From: Bacteroidota bacterium
GTDB taxonomy: Bacteria; Bacteroidota; Ignavibacteria; Ignavibacteriales; Ignavibacteriaceae
Assembly: GCA_030706105.1 (NCBI GenBank)
Contig: JAUZPC010000001.1
Coordinates: 1 to 32,667 of the forward strand
DNA: 32,667 bases
Reading direction: 5' to 3'
This document shows positions 1-7,875 of the stretch, piece after piece (position 1 is the stretch's first letter; each line of letters begins with the position of its first letter). The notes under the pieces were generated by a model. That model had not been told where the DNA came from. It saw nothing but the letters and a program-made list of their open reading frames with translations, and did not search any database. The position numbers and the translations under genes are program-made.

Positions 1-809
1 GTTATTACTCTCACAAATCTGCCAAGAGAGTATATAGTTTCAATTCCGAAAGCATCGGACATTTTAGAATCAACCGCAAGTATTGCAATTAGAGCTTTGC
101 CATAAAAGAGCGGAACTCCTACAAAGCTTTTTATCCCTTGGTTTGAGCGATAATATCTTATTACATCAATTTCTGCTACGCTGGTAATTTCACTTAATAG
201 TTCAGGTTCAGCTTTCTGCACAATTTTGCTTAAGATATCATCCTCAAGATCAAATTTACGTTTATCTATTTCATTAGAATTGCTTGCAAAAGACTCAATT
301 GATAATTTTTCTTTTTTTCTGTCATACCAAAAGAATATAGCTGTATTAGCATCGTACGCCTCCTTGATTACAGACAATATTTTTTCAAGCACGAAGGAGA
401 ATTGCCCGCCTTGGTCAATGTTCTCCGGAATTACCTCATTGGCGATCTCATCAAATCTCTCCTTAAGATCAGGGGGCTTTAGTGTTTGGCGTGCCCCTTG
501 AACATGTTTCGTAATATCAAAGGTTTTAGGCTCTACCGCTTTATGTTGCGAAATGATTTCAAATGATTCGTCCATGTCCGGTTCAATTGTCGGATTAGGA
601 GGAATATCTGCATACATTGTTTGATCAGGAATACTTTCAGATTCAAATTTAAAGTTCTCCCTTAAAAAGACAACAAACCCTACTAATATAAGTTGAAATA
701 TTGCTACTGTTATCTTCACGAACAAATCAATTCCGGGGATTACTAAAAAGATCGTAAAAATGAAGATCAAACTAAATATTGCAATTCTTTTTTTCTGTAT
801 TCTATCCAT
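1..809 (-). CDS. Membrane-anchored GAF-domain protein (3' end beyond window)
   Basis: Translating the minus strand from the ATG at 809 gives 269 uninterrupted codons running off the window at base 1, so only the N-terminal part is present. Residues 9-26 and 28-49 are two hydrophobic segments separated by a short turn, suggesting a membrane hairpin anchor. A polar, proline-containing linker (about 50-115) follows. Residues about 135-269 resemble a GAF domain: a helix, then DANTAIFFWYD, and later SFVGVPLFYGKALIAILAVDS, the typical GAF core strand pattern. GAF domains bind small ligands or mediate signalling; the ligand here is unknown. The missing C-terminus could carry an output domain such as GGDEF or a histidine kinase, but this cannot be seen. 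The start has no strong Shine-Dalgarno. It is separated from engB by 290 bp and probably has its own promoter. The reading frame is clear; the family call is from pattern only. Confidence 0.75.
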   Translation of the reverse strand, partial: MDRIQKKRIAIFSLIFIFTIFLVIPGIDLFVKITVAIFQLILVGFVVFLRENFKFESESIPDQTMYADIPPNPTIEPDMDESFEIISQHKAVEPKTFDITKHVQGARQTLKPPDLKERFDEIANEVIPENIDQGGQFSFVLEKILSVIKEAYDANTAIFFWYDRKKEKLSIESFASNSNEIDKRKFDLEDDILSKIVQKAEPELLSEITSVAEIDVIRYYRSNQGIKSFVGVPLFYGKALIAILAVDSKMSDAFGIETIYSLGRFVRVI

Positions 810-1099
810 TATTTAAATTCTTGTTTTAATATACTGCAACAAAAGTATATATTTTGCAGTAAAGGAATATAATTCATTTTTTGCTAAATTTAAAATTTAT
901 CGAATCATTTTTTGTTTTTTTAGCTTTTTATTTCCGAAATGAAGTATGATTTTTGCACTTTGTAAAACTCATATTTTTTAAAAAATTCTTCATTGTATCA
1001 TGTTGATGCACAACAATGTATAAAAGGAGGAAACCACCCGTTATTTAAAACAAAATTTTCTATCTGATCTTATTGGGGAAACAAGATATGTTTTATTAA
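810..1099. other. AT-rich intergenic region between engB and the GAF gene
   Basis: This 290-bp stretch holds no credible ORF on either strand. On the minus strand, downstream of engB, there is a short imperfect hairpin GGTGG-TTT-CCTCC (one T-T mismatch) followed by TTTTATA near 1021-1040. Just beyond it lies a second weak hairpin, CATTGT...ACAATG with an inner ATCA/TGAT stem (about 991-1018), followed by AAGAATTTTTT. Either could be a weak engB terminator, but neither is strong. A promoter for the GAF gene is expected between about 820 and 980; the sequence is too AT-rich for a confident choice. Confidence 0.4.
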
Positions 1100-1687
1100 T
1101 TATTTGTAGAATAAAGAAGAGATTCTGCTTAAGACTTCTTTCTTACCGGTACCTTTAATTGAAGAGAACTGCATTAAATTATCACCGTAAGACAGCTCTG
1201 GAAAGAAATTAGTTATTTTCTTTTTTGCAAGTGCTATTTCAGACTGGCTGAGCTTATCTATCTTATTTAAAATTACGATATATGGTAAGTCTATCTCCCT
1301 TAACAGCATATTTAAGTGCAGATCCGATTCCAGGGGGTCATGTCTGCTGTCAATCAGGTGAAAAGCCAGAGATACATACCCAGACTGCTCAAGAAATTCA
1401 TCAATTAGTTTTGCCCAATTGTCTCGCTCCGTTTTTGCAGTTTTTGCATAACCGAATCCGGGCAAATCTACCATATACAATTTATCATCGACATTATAAT
1501 AATTCATAGACCGGGTTTTACCTGGGGTAGAACTTGTCTTAGCAAGATTTTTACGGTTAAAAATGCTGTTGATAAAAGATGACTTGCCTACATTTGAGCG
1601 GCCGCATAGTATTATTTCAGGTCGCCTGGGAGAAGGGATCTCTTTGAGACTGTATACAGGTTTTATGAATTCTAATTTATTAAACAT
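1100..1687 (-). CDS. engB: Ribosome-biogenesis GTPase EngB/YsxC
   Basis: This is a TrmE-Era-EngA-EngB-Septin family GTPase of 195 aa, the usual length. Visible motifs are the G1 P-loop GRSNVGKS at residues 29-36, a Thr-rich switch I (TSSTPGKTRS), G3 DLPGFGYA and G4 NKID. The family acts in late 50S subunit assembly in the cytoplasm. The ATG at 1687 fits the family N-terminus but has no Shine-Dalgarno: directly upstream is the poly-U tract of the rplQ terminator. It is therefore read either by read-through or from a promoter inside rplQ. It is the last gene of the colinear array, and no strong terminator follows. Confidence 0.96.
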   Translation of the reverse strand: MFNKLEFIKPVYSLKEIPSPRRPEIILCGRSNVGKSSFINSIFNRKNLAKTSSTPGKTRSMNYYNVDDKLYMVDLPGFGYAKTAKTERDNWAKLIDEFLEQSGYVSLAFHLIDSRHDPLESDLHLNMLLREIDLPYIVILNKIDKLSQSEIALAKKKITNFFPELSYGDNLMQFSSIKGTGKKEVLSRISSLFYK

Positions 1688-1690
1688 AAT

Positions 1691-1727
1691 AAAAAAAAAA
1701 GAGTAACCTTAAAGTAAAGGTTACTCT
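1691..1727 (-). terminator. Intrinsic terminator after rplQ
   Basis: An 11-bp perfect inverted repeat, AGAGTAACCTT (1700-1710) and AAGGTTACTCT (1717-1727), encloses a 6-nt loop. On the minus strand it is followed by nine consecutive U residues (A at 1691-1699). This is a textbook Rho-independent terminator for the alpha group. It lies 27 nt after the rplQ stop, and its U-tract ends 3 nt before the engB start codon. There is no matching U-tract on the plus strand, so it works in one direction. Confidence 0.92.
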
Positions 1728-1754
1728 AAATAATATAAAGTTTATTTATGAAAA

Positions 1755-2237
1755 CTATTTTTCAGTTTCTTCAACAACTTTAGCTTCAGAAACTTTTTCT
1801 TCAGCTACAGCCTCTTTTTTCTGTTCAGCTTTCACTTCACGTTGATTTTTGCGTTCTTCAGCTTTTTTATTAGCGATATCGTTATAATCAACTAATTCTA
1901 CAATAGCCATTTCCGCAGCATCACCTAATCTGTTTCCAAGTTTAATTACGCGTGTATATCCACCTGGTCTGTCGCCAATTTTTCCAATAATTTCGCTAAA
2001 AAGTTCTTTTGTAACTTCTTTTTCATAAAGTACACTCATAACTTGTCTTCTAGCATGAAGATCATTCTTTTTAGCAGTAGTAATTAATTGGTCAACATAT
2101 CTTTTAACTTCTTTAGCCTTAGCCAAAGTAGTTTTAATTCTTTTATGCTTAAGCAAAGAAGTTGCTAACATTCTTAGTAAGGCAGCTCTATGGCTTGCAG
2201 TTCTCTGTAATTTTCTACCTTTATTTCCGTGTCTCAT
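1755..2237 (-). CDS. rplQ: 50S ribosomal protein L17
   Basis: L17 lies by the polypeptide exit tunnel of the large subunit. The N-terminus MRHGNKGRKLQRTASHRAAL and the block RPGGYTRVIKLGNRLGDAAEMA are signature regions. The conserved core ends near residue 120. The protein is 160 aa because of a roughly 40-residue Lys/Glu/Ala-rich tail (about 121-160), longer than the common 115-130 aa form and probably disordered. It starts 22 nt after rpoA and is the last gene before the terminator, the usual end of the alpha group. Confidence 0.97.
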   Translation of the reverse strand: MRHGNKGRKLQRTASHRAALLRMLATSLLKHKRIKTTLAKAKEVKRYVDQLITTAKKNDLHARRQVMSVLYEKEVTKELFSEIIGKIGDRPGGYTRVIKLGNRLGDAAEMAIVELVDYNDIANKKAEERKNQREVKAEQKKEAVAEEKVSEAKVVEETEK

Positions 2238-2259
2238 TTAATAACCTTCATCTAAAATT

Positions 2260-3255
2260 TTAAATATTATCGGAATCATCTTTAAGATAAGCATCAACAT
2301 CCATTCCGAAGTCAAGGCCTAATGTTTCCACAATTTCCATTAATTCAGCTAAAGACTTTCTTCCGAAATTTCTGAAACGCAACATTTCAGATTCATCTTT
2401 TCTAACTAATTCTGCCAAATTTTTAATATTGGCTGCTTTAAGACAATTGTGAGATCTAACGCTCAATTCCAAATCATCAACGTTAGTAAGTAATATTTTT
2501 CTAATTCTTTCTCTTTCGCTGTCGCGTTGGCTGGAAGCTTGTTCTTCTTCCTGATCGATATCAAAATTGATGAACAACTGAATATGATCTCTTAATATTT
2601 TTGCCGCCTGTGTTAATGCATCATCAGGGGTTATTGATCCGTCGCTTGAAATATCCAGAGTTAATTTTTCATAGTCATTTTTATCTCCGATACGAACATT
2701 TTCGACATCATATTTTACATTCTTAATAGGAGTAAAAATAGAGTCAATAGGAATCATTCCAATACTGTGTTCAGGAGAAGCGTTTTCAGTAGAAGGGACA
2801 TAACCTTTGCCTCTTCCAACTCTAATTTCAACGTCAAATTTAGCATTTTTATTAAGTGTTGCTATATGCAAATCAGGATTAAGGATTTCAATTTCCGAAC
2901 TCTGTCTTTGAATATCAGCCGCGGTAAAAACACCTTCACCAGCAAAAGAAATATCAATTTTATTAGGCTTCTTAGTTAAGAACTTCATTCTAACTTGTTT
3001 AAGATTAAGAATGATTTCAGAAACATCTTCAACCACACCCTCAATAGTAGAGAACTCATGCAATACATTGGTAAATTTAACCGCAGTAATTGCAGCTCCT
3101 GAAAGTGAAGAAAGCAAAACTCGTCTTATAGAATTGCCTAAAGTAACACCGTAACCTCTTTCCAACGGCTGAAGATAAAACCTCCCAAAAGTATTAGTAT
3201 AACTAGTCTCATCAAGAACAACTGCTTCTGGCATCTTTATATATGAAAGGCTCAT
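2260..3255 (-). CDS. rpoA: DNA-directed RNA polymerase subunit alpha
   Basis: The alpha subunit nucleates RNA polymerase assembly. The N-terminal dimerisation domain spans about residues 1-230, with the block LERGYGVTLGNSIRRVLLSSL seen in all alpha subunits. A Gln/Glu/Ser-rich linker around 235-255 leads to the C-terminal domain (about 260-325), which carries ELSVRSHNCLKAANI. Its Arg matches the DNA-binding Arg265 of the E. coli protein, so UP-element contact should be intact. Length (331 aa) is normal. It sits between rpsD (33 nt upstream) and rplQ (22 nt downstream), the standard alpha-group position. Confidence 0.98.
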   Translation of the reverse strand: MSLSYIKMPEAVVLDETSYTNTFGRFYLQPLERGYGVTLGNSIRRVLLSSLSGAAITAVKFTNVLHEFSTIEGVVEDVSEIILNLKQVRMKFLTKKPNKIDISFAGEGVFTAADIQRQSSEIEILNPDLHIATLNKNAKFDVEIRVGRGKGYVPSTENASPEHSIGMIPIDSIFTPIKNVKYDVENVRIGDKNDYEKLTLDISSDGSITPDDALTQAAKILRDHIQLFINFDIDQEEEQASSQRDSERERIRKILLTNVDDLELSVRSHNCLKAANIKNLAELVRKDESEMLRFRNFGRKSLAELMEIVETLGLDFGMDVDAYLKDDSDNI

Positions 3256-3288
3256 TTATTAATCCTAAAATTAATCTAAAAAAATGAA

Positions 3289-3915
3289 TTATTTTGAATA
3301 AAGCTCAACAACTAATTGCTCGTTAGCATTAAGCGGTATGTCAACACGCTCCGGTACCTGTAAAAATGTACCTGAGAGTGAAGCTTTATCCACAGATAAC
3401 CATGAATAAGTATGGTCTTTAACTCTTTTTAATGAGTCATGAATTGCTTCAAGCTGTTTACTCTTATCTTTAATTTTAATTGAATCACCAGGTTTAAGAA
3501 TATACGAAGGTATATCAACTAACTTATTGTTAACCAATATATGTCTGTGCCTGATAAGCTGACGAGCCTGCTTACGTGATGAAGCGAAGCCTAAACGATG
3601 TAAAACATTATCTAAGCGGCTTTCCAGTAATTTTATCAGGTTTTCACCGGTAATACCTTTTGCTTTATTAGCAATTGCGAAATAGATTCTGAACTGGGTT
3701 TCCAAAAGGCCATAAATTCTTTTGATCTTCTGTTTTTCTCTTAACTGAATTCCATATTCAGAAACTTTATTTTTTCTGGAATTGCCATGCTGTCCCGGAG
3801 GATATGCTCTAATTTCTACAGGACATTTCTCACTATAGCATTTTTGTCCTTTTAAAAATAATTTCTGTCTCTCTCTTCTGCATAGCTTGCAAACTGAATC
3901 TGTGTATCTTGCCAT
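3289..3915 (-). CDS. rpsD: 30S ribosomal protein S4, zinc-binding form
   Basis: S4 is a primary 16S rRNA binder that starts 30S assembly at the 5' domain. The N-terminus has cysteines at about 9, 12, 26 and 31 (VCKLC and KCYSEKC), the C+ zinc-binding arrangement, followed by YPPGQHG. The S4 RNA-binding domain follows about residues 95-160 (SRLDNVLHRLGFASSRKQAR). Length (208 aa) is typical. S4 is a known autoregulator of alpha operons in gamma-proteobacteria and Bacillus; I see no recognisable pseudoknot leader here and make no claim of it. It lies 20 nt after rpsK. Confidence 0.98.
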   Translation of the reverse strand: MARYTDSVCKLCRRERQKLFLKGQKCYSEKCPVEIRAYPPGQHGNSRKNKVSEYGIQLREKQKIKRIYGLLETQFRIYFAIANKAKGITGENLIKLLESRLDNVLHRLGFASSRKQARQLIRHRHILVNNKLVDIPSYILKPGDSIKIKDKSKQLEAIHDSLKRVKDHTYSWLSVDKASLSGTFLQVPERVDIPLNANEQLVVELYSK

Positions 3916-3935
3916 TTATTTTAATACTCCAATAA

Positions 3936-4322
3936 TTATACTCTTCTCCTCTTTGGCGGTCTGCAACCGTTATGAGGAATCGGTGTAACGTCTTTAATAG
4001 AACTTATTTCTAATCCGGCAGTGTTCAATGCTCTTATAGCAGCCTCACGGCCTGAGCCAGGGCCTTTTACAAGCACTTCAACTTTCCTTAGCCCTAAATC
4101 AAAAGCCTCTTTTGCAGCAGCTTCAGCAGAAACCTGTGCAGCATAAGGGGTATTTTTACGGGAACCCTTAAAGCCGTTTTTACCGGCAGAAGACCAAGAG
4201 ATAGTATTGCCATAAATATCGGTTATAGAAACTATAACATTGTTAAAGGTTGCCTTTACATGGGCAACGCCATTCGAATCTACGTGTGATTTCTTTTTTG
4301 TTTTTTTTGCAACTTTTGCCAA
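3936..4322 (-). CDS. rpsK: 30S ribosomal protein S11 (TTG start)
   Basis: S11 forms part of the 30S platform near the E-site mRNA. Conserved blocks HVKATFNNVIVSITD, GNTISWSSAG, GFKGSRKNTPYAAQ and the C-terminal PHNGCRPPKRRRV are all present; the length is 128 aa. The start codon is TTG at 4322, supported by GGAGG at 4331-4335 (8-nt spacer), which lies 13 nt below the rpsM stop. No in-frame ATG precedes the conserved core, so the TTG start is well supported. It is followed 20 nt later by rpsD. Confidence 0.98.
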   Translation of the reverse strand: MAKVAKKTKKKSHVDSNGVAHVKATFNNVIVSITDIYGNTISWSSAGKNGFKGSRKNTPYAAQVSAEAAAKEAFDLGLRKVEVLVKGPGSGREAAIRALNTAGLEISSIKDVTPIPHNGCRPPKRRRV

Positions 4323-4348
4323 AACTTAAACCTCCGGTTAACAAACCA

Positions 4349-4732
4349 TTATTTCTTAGATGGTGCTTTTTTCTTACCTGCTACAGTTTTACGTTTACCC
4401 TTACGTGTACGAGAATTTGTTCTTGTTCTCTGTCCACGTGCCGGTAAGCTGCGTCTGTGCCTAACACCGCGGTAAGTTCCAATATCCATCAACCTTTTTA
4501 TATTTTGCTGTACTTCAGAACGTAAGGCACCTTCCACCTTATAATCTGAGGTCATGATAGCTCTTATCTGAGCAATTTCTTCATCATTTAAATCGGCAAC
4601 TTTTTTATCCGGGCTAACTTCCGCTTTCTTTAATATTTCTGCAGAAACGCTAGGACCTACACCGAAAATGTATTGTAGCCCATAAAGGACTTTTTTGTTT
4701 TTTGGTAAATCTACACCAGCTATACGAGCCAA
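4349..4732 (-). CDS. rpsM: 30S ribosomal protein S13 (TTG start)
   Basis: S13 sits in the 30S head and contacts the 50S subunit and the P-site tRNA. MARIAGVDLPKNKKVLYGL opens the protein, and the C-terminal GTYRGVRHRRSLPARGQRTRTN block with a basic tail is typical. The start codon is TTG at 4732, after GTAAGGAGATATTAA, a good Shine-Dalgarno. The 127 aa length is normal. It is the first gene of the rpsM-rpsK-rpsD-rpoA-rplQ group and lies 22 nt after rpmJ. Confidence 0.98.
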   Translation of the reverse strand: MARIAGVDLPKNKKVLYGLQYIFGVGPSVSAEILKKAEVSPDKKVADLNDEEIAQIRAIMTSDYKVEGALRSEVQQNIKRLMDIGTYRGVRHRRSLPARGQRTRTNSRTRKGKRKTVAGKKKAPSKK

Positions 4733-4754
4733 TTAATATCTCCTTACTTTAAGA

Positions 4755-4868
4755 TTAACCTTGACGCTGTTTGTGTTTGGGATTCTTACAAATAACCCTA
4801 ACAACGCCTTTACGTTTAATTACTTTGCAATTTTCGCAAATCTTTTTTACAGATGATCTGACTTTCAT
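4755..4868 (-). CDS. rpmJ: 50S ribosomal protein L36
   Basis: This is a 37-aa gene beginning ATG AAA GTC and ending at TAA (4755-4757). The translation MKVRSSVKKICENCKVIKRK... has Cys11, Cys14, Cys27 and His32, the zinc-ribbon pattern of C+ L36, followed by KHKQRQG. L36 stabilises 23S rRNA in the large subunit. It lies between infA (12 nt upstream) and rpsM (22 nt downstream), the usual infA-rpmJ-rpsM order. CGGAGAG precedes the start. Confidence 0.97.
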   Translation of the reverse strand: MKVRSSVKKICENCKVIKRKGVVRVICKNPKHKQRQG

Positions 4869-4880
4869 TTAATCTCTCCG

Positions 4881-5099
4881 TTATTTGTATCTATAGGTAA
4901 TTCTACCTTTTGTTAGGTCATAGGGTGAAAGTTCTATGGATACCCTGTCTCCTACCAATATTTTAATAAAGTGCATTCTCATTTTACCTGATATATGCGC
5001 TAATATTTCATGTCCATTATCCAATTTCACTTTAAAATGTGCATTGGGTAATGTATCTGTAATTATTCCGTCAACTTTTATTGGACCTTGTTTAGCCAT
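4881..5099 (-). CDS. infA: Translation initiation factor IF-1
   Basis: IF-1 is an OB-fold protein that binds the 30S A-site during initiation. It reads MAKQGPIKVDGIITDTLPNA..., with the typical GHEILAHISGKMRMHFIKI and GDRVSIELSPYDLTKGRITYRYK. With the start at 5099 the protein has 72 aa, exactly the family length. An in-frame ATG two codons earlier (5105) exists but is less likely: the 5099 ATG overlaps the map stop as TAATG, a translational-coupling arrangement, and gives the canonical MAK N-terminus. Confidence 0.96.
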   Translation of the reverse strand: MAKQGPIKVDGIITDTLPNAHFKVKLDNGHEILAHISGKMRMHFIKILVGDRVSIELSPYDLTKGRITYRYK

Positions 5100-5863
5100 T
5101 AACAAACCGTTAGTATTTCAGGTGTATTGTTGTTTATCACAATAGAATGTTCAAAATGCGCCGAGGCTTCACCATCGGCAGTTAATATAGTCCATCCATC
5201 TCTTGCTTGGAATACATCATATGTACCAACGTTTATCATCGGTTCTATTGCTATTGTCATTCCATTCTTTAGCTTTGCTCCGGTACCTTTTCTTCCATAA
5301 TTTGGAACGGACGGATCTTCGTGCAAATGCTTTCCAACTCCATGTCCGACTAATGCTCTTACAACTGAAAATCCATTACTCTCAACATATTCTTGAACAG
5401 CTGCTGATATATCATGCACACGGTTATTGGCTTTTGCTTCTTCTATTCCTTTATATAAAGACTGTTCGGTTACTTCCATCAGTCTTTTTTTTGTATCGGA
5501 TATTTCACCGACTGCAACAGTAATAGCAGCATCACCATAATAACCGTTCTTTTTTACTCCCATATCTATGGAAATAATCTCACCATTTTTAAGAACTCTT
5601 AAGCCGGGGATTCCATGCACAACCTGATCATCAACAGACGCGCAAATTGTTCCGGGAAAATCTATTGAAGATCCGCCCTGCGAATATCCTTTAAATGCCG
5701 GCGTTGCATTATTACTAAGTACAAAATCTTCAGCTATTTTATCTAATTCTTCTGTACTAATTCCTTCTTTAACGTAACCTTTTAAGAGCTGCAGAGTTTT
5801 TGCGACAATCACACAACTCTCACGAATTAAATCGATTTCTCTTTTTGTTTTTATTAAGATCAC
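5099..5863 (-). CDS. map: Methionine aminopeptidase, type I (GTG start)
   Basis: This enzyme removes the initiator Met from nascent proteins. Metal ligands are visible: two Asp in IDMGVKKNGYYGDAAIT, His in GHGVGKHLHEDPSVPNYG, Glu in TIAIEPMIN and Glu in FEHSIVI. VVHGIP supplies the substrate-pocket His. At 254 aa without an N-terminal zinc extension it is the short type Ia form. The start codon is GTG at 5863, only 6 nt after the secY stop, and the stop overlaps infA as TAATG. The adk gene that often sits between secY and map is absent. Confidence 0.97.
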   Translation of the reverse strand: MILIKTKREIDLIRESCVIVAKTLQLLKGYVKEGISTEELDKIAEDFVLSNNATPAFKGYSQGGSSIDFPGTICASVDDQVVHGIPGLRVLKNGEIISIDMGVKKNGYYGDAAITVAVGEISDTKKRLMEVTEQSLYKGIEEAKANNRVHDISAAVQEYVESNGFSVVRALVGHGVGKHLHEDPSVPNYGRKGTGAKLKNGMTIAIEPMINVGTYDVFQARDGWTILTADGEASAHFEHSIVINNNTPEILTVC

Positions 5864-5869
5864 TTAATC

Positions 5870-7204
5870 TTATCTTCGTCCTCTTAATTTACCGGATTTC
5901 ATAAATCCGTCATAATGTCTCATCAATAAATGAGATTCAATCTGTTGGAGTGTATCTAAAGCTACACCAACCATAATTAGTAAACTCGTTCCACCGAAAA
6001 ACTGTGCAAACTGACCAGAAACACCCCAAGCAGAAACAAATGCTGGTAATATAGCAATAATTGCTAAGAAAAATGATCCTGGTAATGTAATCTTTGTCAA
6101 AATGTTATCAATAAAATCTGATGTCTGTTTTCCCGGCCTTATGCCTGGGATAAATCCGCCCTGCTTTTTCATATTGTCTGCTACATCTTTTGGATTAAAA
6201 GCAATCGCAGTATAAAAATATGTAAAGAACACAATCATCAGAGCATATATTGTAGAATAAACCGGTGACTGGTAATGGAATAACGTTGCAACTTTCTGCA
6301 AGAATTCATTATTCGGGAAAAATGCCAGAACAGTATTAGGAATAAACATAATTGACTGAGCAAAAATAATAGGCATTACTCCGGCAGTATTAACTCTCAA
6401 CGGAATATACTGTGTAACTCCACCATATACTTTTCTGCCAACAACTCTTTTTGCATACTGAACAGGTATTCTTCTTGTACCTTGAGTAACCAGAACTACT
6501 CCTGCAATAATTAAAACCATAAGAATTAATATTATGATTTCAATTATTATACTGCGTGTACCGGCAGAAATCATTCTATATTCATCCAACAATGCAAATG
6601 GGAACCTATTGATAATTCCAATAAAGATAATAAGTGAAATACCGTTTCCGATACCTTTATCAGTAATCTGTTCACCAAGCCACATCATAAAGATTGTACC
6701 TGCAGTTAATATTACTATGGTAGACATAACCCATCCAAATCCGTAAACTTGAGCCGGGATAATAGGAGCACCACTTACATTTAGATTATTTAATCTAACA
6801 GTAACACCCCATGCCTGCATAGCAGCAATCACAACAGTACCGTAACGGGTTAACTGTGTAATTTTCTTACGTCCATCTTCGCCTTCTTGCTGCAATTTCT
6901 GGAAGTAAGGAACAACTGCACCCATAAGCTGTAAGATAATGGAGGCCGAAATATAAGGCATAATACCTAATGCAAATATTGCTGCATTGGAAAACGCCCC
7001 TCCGACAAACAAATCGTATAAACCAAACAAGCTGTCTGAATTTTGCTGGTTCATGCTTTGGGCTAATAGAGCAGAGTCAATTCCGGGAATCGTAATATGA
7101 GCACCAACTCTAACAATAATAAGCAATGCCAATGAATATATAATTCTCTGGCGTAGCTCATGAATTTTGAAAATGTTACGAAAAGTTTCTGTAAAAGTTG
7201 CCAT
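5870..7204 (-). CDS. secY: Preprotein translocase subunit SecY
   Basis: SecY is the channel subunit of the SecYEG translocon in the inner membrane. The 444-aa protein shows the expected run of hydrophobic segments (ten in the family), the plug and TM2 region (DLFVGGAFSNAAIFALGIMPYISASIILQLM), and cytoplasmic loops with GTRRIPVQYAKRVVGR (C4) and PGIRPGKQTSDFI (C5). It lies at the end of the spc group, 10 nt after rplO. Its partner secE is about 25 kb away in the same array. No strong Shine-Dalgarno precedes the ATG. Confidence 0.98.
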   Translation of the reverse strand: MATFTETFRNIFKIHELRQRIIYSLALLIIVRVGAHITIPGIDSALLAQSMNQQNSDSLFGLYDLFVGGAFSNAAIFALGIMPYISASIILQLMGAVVPYFQKLQQEGEDGRKKITQLTRYGTVVIAAMQAWGVTVRLNNLNVSGAPIIPAQVYGFGWVMSTIVILTAGTIFMMWLGEQITDKGIGNGISLIIFIGIINRFPFALLDEYRMISAGTRSIIIEIIILILMVLIIAGVVLVTQGTRRIPVQYAKRVVGRKVYGGVTQYIPLRVNTAGVMPIIFAQSIMFIPNTVLAFFPNNEFLQKVATLFHYQSPVYSTIYALMIVFFTYFYTAIAFNPKDVADNMKKQGGFIPGIRPGKQTSDFIDNILTKITLPGSFFLAIIAILPAFVSAWGVSGQFAQFFGGTSLLIMVGVALDTLQQIESHLLMRHYDGFMKSGKLRGRR

Positions 7205-7214
7205 TTATATTCGC

Positions 7215-7667
7215 TTAAATCTGTTTAATTGATCCGCCAGCTGCTTCAATTTTTTCTTGAGCTGACTTGCTGAACGCGTTTGCTTCTACATTTAATTTAG
7301 CTGTAATTTTACCACTTCCTAAAACCTTAACAGGTTTTTTGAAACTGGAAATCAAGCCGTTATCTCTAAGGTCCTTCAATGTTACATTACCGTCTTTAAA
7401 TTTTGGTGCAAATGTTTCCAAAGAATGTAAATTTACAACTTGGTAATATACTTTAAAAATGTTAGTAAAGCCAAATTTTGGAATTCTTCTTGAAAGAGGC
7501 ATCTGACCACCTTCAAACCAAGCTCTATGTTTTGAGCCTGAACGTGACATCTGGCCATTCATACCTCTAGTTGCGGTACCGCCATGACCGGATCCTTCTC
7601 CACGGCCTACTCTTTTATTTTTTTTAACAGAACCCTTAGCGTATTTAAGATTGCTTAAAATATCCAT
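7215..7667 (-). CDS. rplO: 50S ribosomal protein L15
   Basis: L15 is a late-assembly large-subunit protein with a long basic N-terminal extension threading 23S rRNA. The glycine/arginine-rich region KRVGRGEGSGHGGTATRGMNGQ and GGQMPLSRRIPKFGF are diagnostic. The globular C-terminal half has VKVLGSGKITAKLNVEANAFSKSAQEKIEAAGG. Length (150 aa) is normal. It is preceded by rpmD (11 nt) and followed by secY (10 nt). Confidence 0.98.
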   Translation of the reverse strand: MDILSNLKYAKGSVKKNKRVGRGEGSGHGGTATRGMNGQMSRSGSKHRAWFEGGQMPLSRRIPKFGFTNIFKVYYQVVNLHSLETFAPKFKDGNVTLKDLRDNGLISSFKKPVKVLGSGKITAKLNVEANAFSKSAQEKIEAAGGSIKQI

Positions 7668-7678
7668 TGTATAAAACC

Positions 7679-7864
7679 TTAATCTTTAATTTCTTCAACT
7701 TTAACTAAATGAATAACTTTTTTAATCATTCCTCTAATTTGAGGAGTATCAATATGAATTCTTTCCCAATTAGGTCTTCCCAATCCCAAAGCTGCAATTG
7801 TAGCTTTTTGGTCTTTAGGTCTATCTATAACACTTTTTGTTTGAGTCAATTTAATTTTAGCCAT
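7679..7864 (-). CDS. rpmD: 50S ribosomal protein L30
   Basis: This 61-aa protein, MAKIKLTQTKSVIDRPKDQKA..., has the L30 core ATIAALGLGRPNWERIHIDTPQIRGMIKKVIHLVKVEEI. L30 is absent from some bacterial lineages, so its presence is informative. It lies between rpsE and rplO with 11-nt gaps on both sides, as in the canonical spc operon. AGGA precedes the ATG. Confidence 0.97.
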   Translation of the reverse strand: MAKIKLTQTKSVIDRPKDQKATIAALGLGRPNWERIHIDTPQIRGMIKKVIHLVKVEEIKD

Positions 7865-7875
7865 GCAATCCTCAC

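Noticed and set aside
1022..1029. AAAAGGAG-like Shine-Dalgarno on the plus strand
   Set aside because: No start codon with an open frame follows at a usable distance. The bases are part of a weak hairpin on the other strand.
5864..5869. Missing adk between secY and map as a deletion
   Set aside because: The 6-nt junction is clean, and secY-map without adk is, as far as I know, common in the Bacteroidota side of the tree, so it is not evidence of a recent loss.
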